Source of the DNA: Deltaproteobacteria bacterium
GTDB taxonomy: Bacteria; Desulfobacterota; DSM-4660; Desulfatiglandales; HGW-15
Reading direction: 5' to 3'
NCBI GenBank assembly: GCA_019308985.1
Contig: JAFDHB010000053.1
Location: 1-20,082, forward strand
DNA: 20,082 bases
This document shows, in pieces, positions 1-6,435 of the stretch; the stretch's first letter is position 1, and each line of letters opens with the position of its first letter. Both the position numbers and the translations under genes were made by a program. The notes beneath the pieces were generated by a model, which was given only the letters and a program-made list of their open reading frames with translations, did not search any database and was not told the DNA's origin.

Positions 1-240
1 GGAAATTCGAATATCGAAGCACGAAATTCGAAATGCTTCGACCAACTCAGCATCCTGAGTAGAGTCGAACGACAGCACCAAATGACATAAATTCTAAGGA
101 CTAGGACATTCGTTCGACAGGATATCTCCTCCCTAAGGTCATTTTCTATGTTTTGAACATTTGGTCCTTCGGATTTCGGATTTGTTTCTATTTTCCATTT
201 TCGAATTTCGAAATTGTCTTTTCTCAAAGCGCCTGAAACG
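1..240. repeat. AT-rich repeat-like region with TTCGAA motifs
   Basis: No gene is visible. The stretch is AT-rich and contains TTCGAA four times: near 7 and 27 at the left, and twice near 201-211 at the right, so both ends carry GAAATTCGAA-type sequence in mirrored arrangement. Inside are a perfect 6-bp hairpin (ACTCAG 45-50, CTGAGT 55-60) and a 9-bp inverted repeat (GTCGAACGA 64-72, TCGTTCGAC 110-118). Short sequences of this style are common as dispersed intergenic repeats in environmental bacterial genomes; that comparison is from memory. Calling it a mobile or repetitive element is inference, because only one copy is in the window. Confidence 0.4.
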
Positions 241-648
241 GTATAACCCTTTCAATTCTCACCGGCATAGCCGGTGGATTAGTAGCGATTTTATCGTCCC
301 GTCTCCTCGGTGATGTGCGCCTGGAGCAGTCTAGCCTCCCCTTTTTCGGGAGGGAGCATAGGTAAATTGGCACGGCTAGTCAAGGAAAAAGTGATATAGA
401 AGACAGGGACGTTCATTTGTAAATAGCTTTCTGGTCGAGCATAATGGTTGCCTCAGGCAAATGTGGAGTGAGCCGACCATATCGGCGGACAAACACCCTA
501 TGCAGCCTTTTGCCTTCCACGTTCTCCCCATCAAGTTGCTAGGTGTGGAAAGGCGTCCCGGAGGAAGACCCCAATATTCATCCCGGCGCTGGAAGCGAGC
601 TGTTCCAGGGAATCAAGCATGCTTGAGCCCTGCTCCCCAATGTTGATC
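241..648. other. Intergenic region downstream of the antiporter operon, hairpin-rich
   Basis: I see no supported gene here. Hairpins stand out: CACCGGC-ATA-GCCGGTG (260-276, perfect 7-bp stem), CCTCCC/GGGAGG (335-340 and 348-353), CTGGAA/TTCCAG (589-594 and 603-608) and the 14-bp palindrome TCAAGCATGCTTGA (613-626). The last two lie just after the stop of the last antiporter gene on the minus strand, but none is followed by a T-run, so they are not convincing intrinsic terminators. A 29-codon minus-strand ORF begins at the ATG inside the 14-bp palindrome. It has no good ribosome binding site and may be a remnant. Confidence 0.5.
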
Positions 649-2136
649 CTAGAGCCGCGGTATGGCGAACTCGATGATGTTGGCCACAATGGACTGGTTA
701 TAGAGTCCTATGACCAGGATGGCCGCGGCTATTGCCAGGGTGGGCAGCAGCATGCTGAGGGGCGCCTCACTCATAGCGGCCCCGCCTCCCCTTTCATGGG
801 AGTGGTCATGCCCAGACCCGTGAAAGACGTAGCCTATCTCTATCACCCTGAAGAACAGGATGACGTTGACAAGGCTCGACCCGATCAGGGCCGCCACAAA
901 GGCCCAATGCCTTACCTCTATGGCCCCCAGGACAAGGTACCACTTACTGAAAAATCCGCAGGTGGGCGGGACACCGATGATGGACAGGGCCGCCACGACA
1001 AAGGCAGCCATGGTAAAGGGCATCTTCCTGAACAGGCCCTCAAAATCCGCGAGATCGTGCTTGTGCCTGCGATACATAACTATCCCGGCGATGGTGAAAA
1101 GGCCAGATGTCATGACCGCATCGTTCAGGATGTGCAAGACTGCTCCCTTCATGGCCGTGGCATTTGCCAGGCCCATGCCGCCGACGATGTAACCCACTTC
1201 AGCCACCACCACGTAACAGAGCATCCTCTTGAAATCCGTCTGGGCCAGGGCCATGACGGCGCCGGCGAAGATCGCCGCCACCCCTGCCCAGGAAAGGATG
1301 GTGGGTAAGGGCAATGCGAAGGACCACGTCGCCCCGAATACACTGAAAAGCACCCTGATCATCACGTACATGGATATCTTGGTCATGAGGGGAGCTATCA
1401 GGGCGCTGGAGGTGGATGGGGCCTTGGTGTAAGCATCGGGCAACCACAGGTGCAAGGGAAAGAGTGCCATCTTGATGGCAAGGCCGACCATGATAAAGGC
1501 CATGGCCGTGGCAACCACGGTCGAGCCCTGGAGATTCTGGACGAGTTGGTGCACGTCGGCCATGTTCAAAGACCCTGTCGATATATACAGATACCCGATA
1601 CCCAGGAGGTAAAAACAGGCCCCGATGGTGCCCATGACGATGTACCTGAAACAGGCATAGGGCGCTCCGTCCTCGCCTACGGCGATGAGGGCGTATCCCG
1701 CAAGGGAGGCTATCTCCAGGAAGACATAAAGGTTGAAGAGGTCCCCCGTGATGACAATGCCCAGGAAGCCCGTAACCTGGAGCAGGTAAATGGTATAGAA
1801 ATAGGTTTCCCTGCCGGGAAGCTCCCTCTTGATACTCTTGTAAGAGTAAATGGCTATTCCAAGGCTGATCCCGGAGACGAGCAGAAGCATCATGGCATTC
1901 AGGTGGTCGATGACATATTCGATTCCTATCGGCGCAACCCAGCCACCAAGGGAATAGTGTATCGGTCCCTTGTCTATGACCGCGATGATCGTATCAATGG
2001 ATACAAGGGTGCTGAAGCAAAGTGCAAGCACCGCCCAGGGGTAACAGAGACCCTTCCGCAACAGCCCCAGAATAGGCGTCAAGAGCGCGGCGATCAGAGG
2101 GGCAACCACAATCAGAACGGGATGGTCAAGATACAT
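649..2136 (-). CDS. mrpD: Mrp antiporter subunit D (third D-like subunit of the operon)
   Basis: This 495-residue polytopic membrane protein belongs to the proton-conducting family shared by MrpD and complex I NuoL/M/N. It is expected to move H+ or Na+ in the inner membrane as part of the Mrp complex. Family residues are visible: Glu141 in VFLEIASL, Lys222 before PLHLWLPDAY (His229), Lys253 in MTKIS, and Lys398 in GFFSKW. The usual HxxxHxxxK motif reads His335, Asp339, Thr343, so its second His and its Lys are replaced. A His-rich loop (GSGHDHSHERG, 440-450) precedes the last helices. The ATG at 2136 follows the mrpC stop by one base, and AAGGG lies within the end of mrpC, which suggests translational coupling. 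It is the last gene of the operon. Family assignment is firm; the transported ion cannot be read from the sequence. Confidence 0.93.
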   Translation of the reverse strand: MYLDHPVLIVVAPLIAALLTPILGLLRKGLCYPWAVLALCFSTLVSIDTIIAVIDKGPIHYSLGGWVAPIGIEYVIDHLNAMMLLLVSGISLGIAIYSYKSIKRELPGRETYFYTIYLLQVTGFLGIVITGDLFNLYVFLEIASLAGYALIAVGEDGAPYACFRYIVMGTIGACFYLLGIGYLYISTGSLNMADVHQLVQNLQGSTVVATAMAFIMVGLAIKMALFPLHLWLPDAYTKAPSTSSALIAPLMTKISMYVMIRVLFSVFGATWSFALPLPTILSWAGVAAIFAGAVMALAQTDFKRMLCYVVVAEVGYIVGGMGLANATAMKGAVLHILNDAVMTSGLFTIAGIVMYRRHKHDLADFEGLFRKMPFTMAAFVVAALSIIGVPPTCGFFSKWYLVLGAIEVRHWAFVAALIGSSLVNVILFFRVIEIGYVFHGSGHDHSHERGGGAAMSEAPLSMLLPTLAIAAAILVIGLYNQSIVANIIEFAIPRL

Positions 2137-2137
2137 T

Positions 2138-2533
2138 CTATCGACCCTTTTTCATGCTCAGGAGTATCTCGTCCTCTTCCAGGGTGTGATACCTCCTGTA
2201 TATCAGAATGGCCACGGCAACCGCTACTCCCAGCGTGGCTACCATGACGACGATTGCCGTGAGCATCAACACGTGGGGCAAGGGGTTTGCATACTGCATT
2301 ACGTCCACGGCATGGGCCCCGTGGCCTTCAGTCCCGTGCTCCAGGATCGGCACCGTGACCTCACCCCGCTTTACTGATGTTGAAATATAGAACAGGATTA
2401 TGGCGGACTGGAATATGTTCATGCCGATAATCTTCTTGACCAGGTTCTTCTTTGCCATCATGGCATAGAATCCTACCATCATCAGGGCGATGAACATCCA
2501 GTAGTTATAGTGACCCACGATAAGATCACTCAT
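2138..2533 (-). CDS. mrpC: Mrp antiporter subunit C (NuoK-like)
   Basis: This 131-residue protein with three predicted membrane helices is homologous to MrpC and to complex I NuoK. It is a small integral subunit packing next to the D subunit. The family signature NPLPHVLMLTAIVVMVAT is present near residues 83-100, preceded by a loop with an acidic, His-containing stretch (GTEGHGAHAVD). The C-terminal tail is charged and cytosolic. The ATG at 2533 overlaps the end of the upstream MbhE-like gene by 8 bp and has a G-rich ribosome binding site (GGGGGGAAAG). The next gene starts one base after its stop. Length and order fit MrpC in other clusters. Confidence 0.92.
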   Translation of the reverse strand: MSDLIVGHYNYWMFIALMMVGFYAMMAKKNLVKKIIGMNIFQSAIILFYISTSVKRGEVTVPILEHGTEGHGAHAVDVMQYANPLPHVLMLTAIVVMVATLGVAVAVAILIYRRYHTLEEDEILLSMKKGR

Positions 2534-2819
2534 CGCTCTTTCCCCCCCGCGTCCGCCTCCTCGCGAGAAGCAGGAGACACGCGATTCCCGCAGTGAAGAT
2601 CACCGTTGTCTCCCCCAGGGTATCGTAACCCCTGTAATCGGCCAGCACCGTGGTCACCACATTGGGGGTGTCTGCGTCCTCCAGGCTGTGCTCCAGATAG
2701 TAGGGCGATATGTGAGTATTTGCCGGTGAATTGGGGTCTCCCCATTTCGGCATGTCCATGGTGCCGTAAATGAGGGCCGCACCTACCACTACGGCCGCTA
2801 TCAGGCTCAGGGTCTTCAA
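2526..2819 (-). CDS. MbhE-like / MrpA C-terminal-module protein
   Basis: This protein of about 97 residues matches the module called MbhE in archaeal membrane-bound hydrogenase clusters, fused to the end of MrpA in classical Mrp systems. The signature PNVVTTVLADYRGYDTLGE, followed by a hydrophobic helix, is clear in the C-terminal half. The N-terminus is one helix (KTLSLIAAVVVGAALIYG) followed by a loop facing the outside. I chose the TTG at 2819 as start: it has GGAGAGGAGG eight bases upstream and forms a TTGA overlap with the preceding stop. A longer open frame reaches 3017, but its extra N-terminus is only an out-of-frame shadow of the DUF4040 gene. The separate gene shows that MrpA is split in this operon. 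Confidence 0.85.
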   Translation of the reverse strand: MKTLSLIAAVVVGAALIYGTMDMPKWGDPNSPANTHISPYYLEHSLEDADTPNVVTTVLADYRGYDTLGETTVIFTAGIACLLLLARRRTRGGKSDE

Positions 2820-3061
2820 TCCTTTGACCTCCTCTCCGTCTTGTACACGGCGCCTATCAAGAGAACCGTCCCGATACTGGCGCTCACCGAGGCCTCCGTA
2901 AACGCAACGTCCACTGCCGCCATCTGAGTCCACAGGAGACACATGAAAAAACTGTAGGCCCCCAGGATCATTACCGCACTGAGAAGATCTTTTATGGTGA
3001 TAGCGGCAATGGCACATATGAAGACGAAGATGATCAGTATGATATCGAACGGCAGTATCAT
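2816..3061 (-). CDS. MbhD-like DUF4040 membrane protein (MrpA C-terminal module)
   Basis: An 81-residue protein with three hydrophobic helices carries the DUF4040/MbhD pattern: KDLLSAVMILGAYSFFMCLL followed by the acidic helix AAVDVAFTEASVSASIGTVLLI. In classical Mrp complexes this module is the C-terminal part of MrpA and is related to NuoJ; in MBH-type complexes it is a separate subunit, as here. The start is taken at the ATG at 3061, which makes an ATGA overlap with the mrpG stop and has GAGGAGGGGGAAGAGG upstream. A longer in-frame start at 3103 would only read through mrpG. The conserved Asp and Glu in the last helix are the residues expected to line an ion path, which is family inference. 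Confidence 0.87.
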   Translation of the reverse strand: MILPFDIILIIFVFICAIAAITIKDLLSAVMILGAYSFFMCLLWTQMAAVDVAFTEASVSASIGTVLLIGAVYKTERRSKD

Positions 3062-3375
3062 TCCTCTTCCCCCTCCTCTGCGGTCAAGGGCATATATCGG
3101 CACCCAAAGGCCGCCCTGGAAATGGCATGGGTGGCCGTCGGCTGTGCCAGGAACATAAAAACCGCGATGAAAATGATCTTCACGCTGGTCAGGTCAAGGC
3201 CGTTGTGAACGGCCAGGCCTATAAGGCAGTAGAGCACTGCCAGAGTGTCGCCCTTTCCTGTTGCATGGAGCCTGGTATAGAAATCAGGCAGCCGCAGAAG
3301 GCCGATCGTCGCCGTGGTGAAGAAGAAGAATCCTCCCAGTATGAAAATGCCCGCTACTAGGTCTCCAATTGACAT
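3058..3375 (-). CDS. mrpG: Mrp antiporter subunit G
   Basis: This 105-residue three-helix protein of the MrpG/PhaG family shows the signature GLLRLPDFYTRLHATGKGDTL (about residues 25-45), and a Pro/Thr-rich segment (FLAQPTATHAISRAA) in the last third. It is a small integral subunit of the antiporter. The start at 3375 (ATG, preceded by AGGAGAGGTGGA) gives the normal family length; the open frame itself extends to 3606, but that part is the mrpF gene in another frame. It overlaps mrpF by 19 bp and shares ATGA with the following DUF4040 gene. The acidic tail EEGEEE also provides the ribosome binding site for the next gene. Confidence 0.92.
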   Translation of the reverse strand: MSIGDLVAGIFILGGFFFFTTATIGLLRLPDFYTRLHATGKGDTLAVLYCLIGLAVHNGLDLTSVKIIFIAVFMFLAQPTATHAISRAAFGCRYMPLTAEEGEEE

Positions 3376-3641
3376 TCCACCTCTCCTGTACTCTTTATAT
3401 ACTTTGCGAGGACCAGGGTCCCCAGGAAATTCAGCAGGGCATAGACCATGCTGATATCCACGAACATCTCCACTCTGCCATAGATCTCCCCCATGAAAAG
3501 CAGGAGGATCAATGTCTTTGTCCCCACGGCACTGATCGCTGCGGTCCGGTTCAATACGTTCGGGCCGAATGTCACCCGGTAAAGACAGAGCAGAACCAGG
3601 ACGCACATGCCCATGCCGACTACCAGCAAGAATTTATCCAT
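3357..3641 (-). CDS. mrpF: Mrp antiporter subunit F
   Basis: A 94-residue protein with three helices and the MrpF/PhaF pattern: YRVTFGPNVLNRTAAISAVGTKT (residues 21-43), then GRVEMFVDISMVYALLNFLGTLVLAKY. It is an integral subunit of the antiporter, placed in structures of the family among the small subunits beside MrpE and MrpG. The ATG at 3641 lies inside the end of mrpB (8-bp overlap) and has a strong GGGAGGG site. The order F-G follows the usual Mrp order. Nothing is unusual in length or motif. Confidence 0.92.
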   Translation of the reverse strand: MDKFLLVVGMGMCVLVLLCLYRVTFGPNVLNRTAAISAVGTKTLILLLFMGEIYGRVEMFVDISMVYALLNFLGTLVLAKYIKSTGEVECQLET

Positions 3642-4101
3642 TTGTCCCTCCCGTGCCTTCCGTTTCTTCTTCGCTGGTGAATATGGTAAACACTATTATG
3701 CACATGACGGCCATCACGGCTATGGCAACTCCTATTTCCACGCCCAGGATCCCCAGGGACCTGGCCCTGGGGGGTATTACGCCCAGGATCTTGCTCAAGA
3801 ACCCGTAATCGAGGTACTTTCCTCCCAGGGCCAGACACAGGAGCCCAATCCCAGCGTAGATAAACACTCCCAGGCTGCCCAATATGGTTGCCAGCTTGTC
3901 CGACATCCTCTCCTTTGTCCTTTCGAAGCCAAAAGATATAGTGAGGAGAACAAAGCTTGCGGCCAGTATCACCCCGCCCTGGAACCCGCCCCCAGGACTG
4001 TGGTGCCCGTGCATGACCACGTAGAGGGCGTAGAGGACGATGAAGGGTGCCAACACCCTTGATACCGTCTTGACGATGATGTCCTGAGTCTCGCCTATCA
4101 T
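3634..4101 (-). CDS. mrpB: Mrp antiporter subunit B (MnhB domain)
   Basis: A protein of 155 residues with four helices and the MnhB signature VVMHGHHSPGGGFQGGVILA, followed by a helix and a cytosolic segment (FERTKERMSDK). I chose the ATG at 4101, with AGGAGT seven bases upstream; an in-frame ATG at 4146 would add 15 residues without a better ribosome binding site. In archaeal MBH-like clusters the MrpB homolog follows the MbhD and MbhE modules; here it sits between MrpE and MrpF, so the order is rearranged. Upstream is a 311-bp gap with a repeat element that separates it from mrpE, the only sizable gap in the operon. Confidence 0.92.
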   Translation of the reverse strand: MIGETQDIIVKTVSRVLAPFIVLYALYVVMHGHHSPGGGFQGGVILAASFVLLTISFGFERTKERMSDKLATILGSLGVFIYAGIGLLCLALGGKYLDYGFLSKILGVIPPRARSLGILGVEIGVAIAVMAVMCIIVFTIFTSEEETEGTGGTNG

Positions 4102-4412
4102 GTCACAAACTCCTGCCTTATTGCTATGCTTCCTGGCCTGCATCAAACGATGAACTAGGCGCCAAAAGTCATAATTGGGATGACAAAGTAAAAAGCTTCA
4201 AGTTTAAGGCGCGCGAATCTCGTGTGATGAGGCGTACTTGACGTACGCCGCACTCATTTACCCCGTCAAATAACTCCAGATTCAGAGGCCATTGCCTCAA
4301 CGATGTTCTTAGGTGCTCCTAGACCTCTGATTCAGCGCCACCAGTACCCATTAAACGGGGCAGGGATGAAGCGCAACGCAGGAATTGGACTTTTTACGAA
4401 GCCATCACATGA
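4102..4412. other. 311-bp non-coding gap inside the antiporter operon
   Basis: No gene is supported on either strand. Most of the gap is occupied by a copy of the dispersed repeat (about 4159-4407). The stretch next to mrpB holds that gene's ribosome binding site. Because every other junction in this operon is tight, the gap is best explained by insertion of the element; this is inference. Confidence 0.7.
4159..4407. repeat. Dispersed foldable repeat, copy 1, with ~100-bp extra insert
   Basis: This stretch matches 13797-13946 in two blocks. Block one is about 4161-4252 (AAAGTC, then TGACAAAGTAAAAAGCTTCA, TCTCGTGTGATGAGG, GTACGCCGCA). Block two is about 4365-4407 (GATGAAGCGCAACGCA, GGACTTTTTACGAAGCCATC). 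The right terminal sequence GACTTTTTACGA (4388-4399) is intact; the left end (GCCAAAAGTC) is eroded relative to copy 2. A perfect hairpin GGCGTAC-TTGAC-GTACGCC occupies 4231-4249. Between the blocks are about 102 extra bases, bordered by CCCCGT (4261-4266) and ACGGGG (4355-4360), and containing a GAGGC/GCCTC hairpin near 4284-4298. The element ends 5 bp from the mrpE stop codon. Confidence 0.8.
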
Positions 4413-5132
4413 TTAAACCCTCAAGGCCGAATAAATATTTGCGGCGTCCAGTACATCCTGGACATACAGGTGGTCCGCCTCCATGAATATGTGCGCCACC
4501 CGGTCCTCCATCTCTCCAGCCTTGAGTTCGTCCGCCACCTTTTTGCTGATGGCATGGACAAAGAACTCCCCATCCTGGATATCCATGGTAATGGTCCCCG
4601 GTGTCAAGGTGATGGAGTTTGCCAGGGTCACGCAGGAGATATCCGTCTCGAGCTTTGTCTTGAACCTGAGGACCTGAGGAGCAATCGGCATCTTTCTGCG
4701 CAGCACCAGGGAGGCAACATGGATGTTGGACATCAGGATCTGGTATATCAGCCAGGGGATATACTTTATGAACCTCCAGGCCACTATTCTTATGTCACCC
4801 ACCCTGACATTGGCAAAAAGCAGATCATGGTACAGGTATGCCACCACAATACTGCATATGGCACCCAGAATGAGGTGAAAGGCATCAAATATCCCTGAAA
4901 GCAGGAGCCAAAAGGCATAGAGGATGATGGTGGTACCCGCAAAATTCTGAAAGGCCGTCTTTCTCTTCTGAGCACCTGTGAAGATTTCCTGGATTCTCTT
5001 GGCCTCGTGGATCTTAGTCTCTTCAGCAGTCAATTCCACCGCAGTATCGATGATTCCCTCGGCATGCTTTCTTGCATCCTCCAGGATTCTGAAGGCATTT
5101 TCCGTTGCTTCGACCAGCAGGGTTACTTCCAT
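4413..5132 (-). CDS. mrpE: Mrp antiporter subunit E with N-terminal extension
   Basis: The C-terminal ~170 residues are MrpE: two close membrane helices (ILYAFWLLLSGIFDAFHLILG and the next), then WRFIKYIPWLIYQILMSNIHVA, and the soluble domain with LANSITLTPGTITMDI and FFVHAIS. MrpE is usually about 160 residues. This protein is about 239 because roughly 60 hydrophilic, probably helical residues (ATENAFRILEDARKHAEGII...) precede the first helix. The ATG at 5132 has AGGAAGG upstream; a TTG at 5159 would add nine residues. The N-terminal part recalls a coiled-coil or regulatory helix and should face the cytosol, which is inference. It follows the USP gene by 53 bp and is the first of the small-subunit genes. 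Confidence 0.9.
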   Translation of the reverse strand: MEVTLLVEATENAFRILEDARKHAEGIIDTAVELTAEETKIHEAKRIQEIFTGAQKRKTAFQNFAGTTIILYAFWLLLSGIFDAFHLILGAICSIVVAYLYHDLLFANVRVGDIRIVAWRFIKYIPWLIYQILMSNIHVASLVLRRKMPIAPQVLRFKTKLETDISCVTLANSITLTPGTITMDIQDGEFFVHAISKKVADELKAGEMEDRVAHIFMEADHLYVQDVLDAANIYSALRV

Positions 5133-5185
5133 CTGTTTACCTTCCTCTTTTTCCTCCAACGTTTCTCAAGAAGACAAAAGCCTGG

Positions 5186-5944
5186 TTAAGGGATGACAAA
5201 AACAGGCAGATCACACTTCCTCACGACTTCGTCGGCACATCCCCTGTAGATCAGCCTTCTCAGGCCCGATGCCTTCGTGGCCCCCATTACGATGGTATCC
5301 GCGTTGTAGTCCCTGGATGCCAGCATGATCTCTTCAGAGGGCTTGCCCGCATATATATGTGCCTCGGCATCAATACCCCTGTCAAGGAACTCACCCCTTG
5401 TATCTTCCATCAGCTTCTTGAGCTGGATCATGTCCCTGATAGAAAGCTTCCTGTTGACGACCGTCACGATCTCGAGTTGAGCGATTAGACCCTTGCACTC
5501 CAGGAGAAAGTGAAATGCCTTTTGGGCTATGGGGTCCCAACTGGTGGCAAACAATACCTTGGAAAATATCTCTTTTCCTGTTTGTGTCACGCCCCCCATT
5601 TGAGCAGGCATCAGGACCAGGGGCAAATTGGAGGATTTGATCAGTTTCTTGCCCAAGGAACTGCGCACACCTCCTTCTGATCGTCTTCTCAGGGACGCTG
5701 CGATCATTGATGCCCTTTCCTCCCGGGCCATGGAAATTATTTGATCAGCACCCAGGCCCCTACCGCTTGTCTCTCGGAGAATTATCCCTTGCTCCCCCAA
5801 CTCCCCTTCAAGACTCTGCAATCTCCCGGGGGACAGGCACACGATCTCTTCAAGCCCCAGCTTGCGCAGTACGAGTAATCGTCTGAGGTCATTCAGATCC
5901 TGGGACTCCGATTCCGATATGTAAAGCAATTTCCTTATTTCCAT
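5186..5944 (-). CDS. Tandem universal stress protein (UspA-type domain)
   Basis: A soluble protein of 252 residues with two USP-like halves. The C-terminal domain (about 127-252) is clear: VLFATSWDPIAQKAFHF at its start, AHIYAGKPSEEIMLAS in the middle, and DTIVMGATKASGLRRLIYRG...DLPVFVIP at the end. The N-terminal half (1-113) is more diverged but ends in the same SSNLPLVLMP style. The ATP-binding pattern G-2x-G-9x-G(S/T) is altered: after Gly221 the second Gly is Lys224, and the final GS aligns with Arg-Gly. It may therefore not bind ATP in the usual way. It lies between a receiver gene (39-bp gap) and mrpE, so a role in sensing or tuning antiporter activity is plausible but inferred from context only. 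Confidence 0.88.
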   Translation of the reverse strand: MEIRKLLYISESESQDLNDLRRLLVLRKLGLEEIVCLSPGRLQSLEGELGEQGIILRETSGRGLGADQIISMAREERASMIAASLRRRSEGGVRSSLGKKLIKSSNLPLVLMPAQMGGVTQTGKEIFSKVLFATSWDPIAQKAFHFLLECKGLIAQLEIVTVVNRKLSIRDMIQLKKLMEDTRGEFLDRGIDAEAHIYAGKPSEEIMLASRDYNADTIVMGATKASGLRRLIYRGCADEVVRKCDLPVFVIP

Positions 5945-5983
5945 AGACTTCCGCTGAGAGCCAGAAAAACAGCTCTCGCTATT

Positions 5984-6376
5984 TCATCCAATCAACTCTT
6001 TGACGGTCTTTACCTGTAATTCCGGTTTTATCCGCTTCTCCATGTAAGCGTCTGGTTCAGGGATGCCTTTTCCGGGAATTTCCACCGCGGTTCCATGGGT
6101 GCGCATGAAGGTCCTCTTAGCAATGCCCGAACAGATCATGACCGGGATATTGATCAACGAATCAGTCGTCTTCAACTCCCTGTACAACTTTATCCCGCTT
6201 TTTTCCGGCATCAGGACATCCAGAATGATCATGTCCGGAGGGTCGGACTTGATTATGTTCATGGCCTCCTCCCCGTTGGTTGCCTGAATGGGAGTATAAC
6301 CGTGATCCCTGAGCAACGTGGAGATGATCTCCCTTATCTGGTATTCATCATCTACTATGAGGATCTTTTTACTCAT
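5984..6376 (-). CDS. Stand-alone response regulator receiver protein (CheY-like)
   Basis: A 130-residue receiver domain with no output domain. The acidic pocket is Asp9/Asp10 (IVDDE), the phosphoacceptor is Asp53 (IILDVLMP), the switch Ser is Ser83 (VMICSG), and the conserved Lys is Lys114. The residue after this Lys, normally Pro, is Arg. Between strand 4 and the last strand there is a longer loop than usual (about 88-110, THGTAVEIPGKGIPEPDAY). The ATG at 6376 has a very strong GGAGGAGGG site. No histidine kinase is encoded in the window, so its partner lies elsewhere. It sits between the second D-like antiporter gene and the USP gene in the same direction and is probably co-transcribed. Its target, perhaps the antiporter itself, is unknown. 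Confidence 0.93.
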   Translation of the reverse strand: MSKKILIVDDEYQIREIISTLLRDHGYTPIQATNGEEAMNIIKSDPPDMIILDVLMPEKSGIKLYRELKTTDSLINIPVMICSGIAKRTFMRTHGTAVEIPGKGIPEPDAYMEKRIKPELQVKTVKELIG

Positions 6377-6435
6377 TTAGAATCCCTCCTCCCAATGCAT
6401 CCCTCGAGTTCCTTTCACAAGGACGCTCTTCTGTC

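Noticed and set aside
335..353. CCTCCC/GGGAGG hairpin as intrinsic terminator
   Set aside because: It is about 300 bp beyond the operon end and no T-run follows it on either strand.
461..646. 61-codon plus-strand ORF in the left flank
   Set aside because: No ribosome binding site, no recognisable domain and no neighbour in the same direction.
619..2247. Long plus-strand ORFs of 229 and 265 codons opposite the last mrp genes
   Set aside because: Their products are charged, low-hydrophobicity and unlike any family, while the minus strand encodes clear MrpD and MrpC with full motifs. They are mirror shadows of G+C-rich genes.
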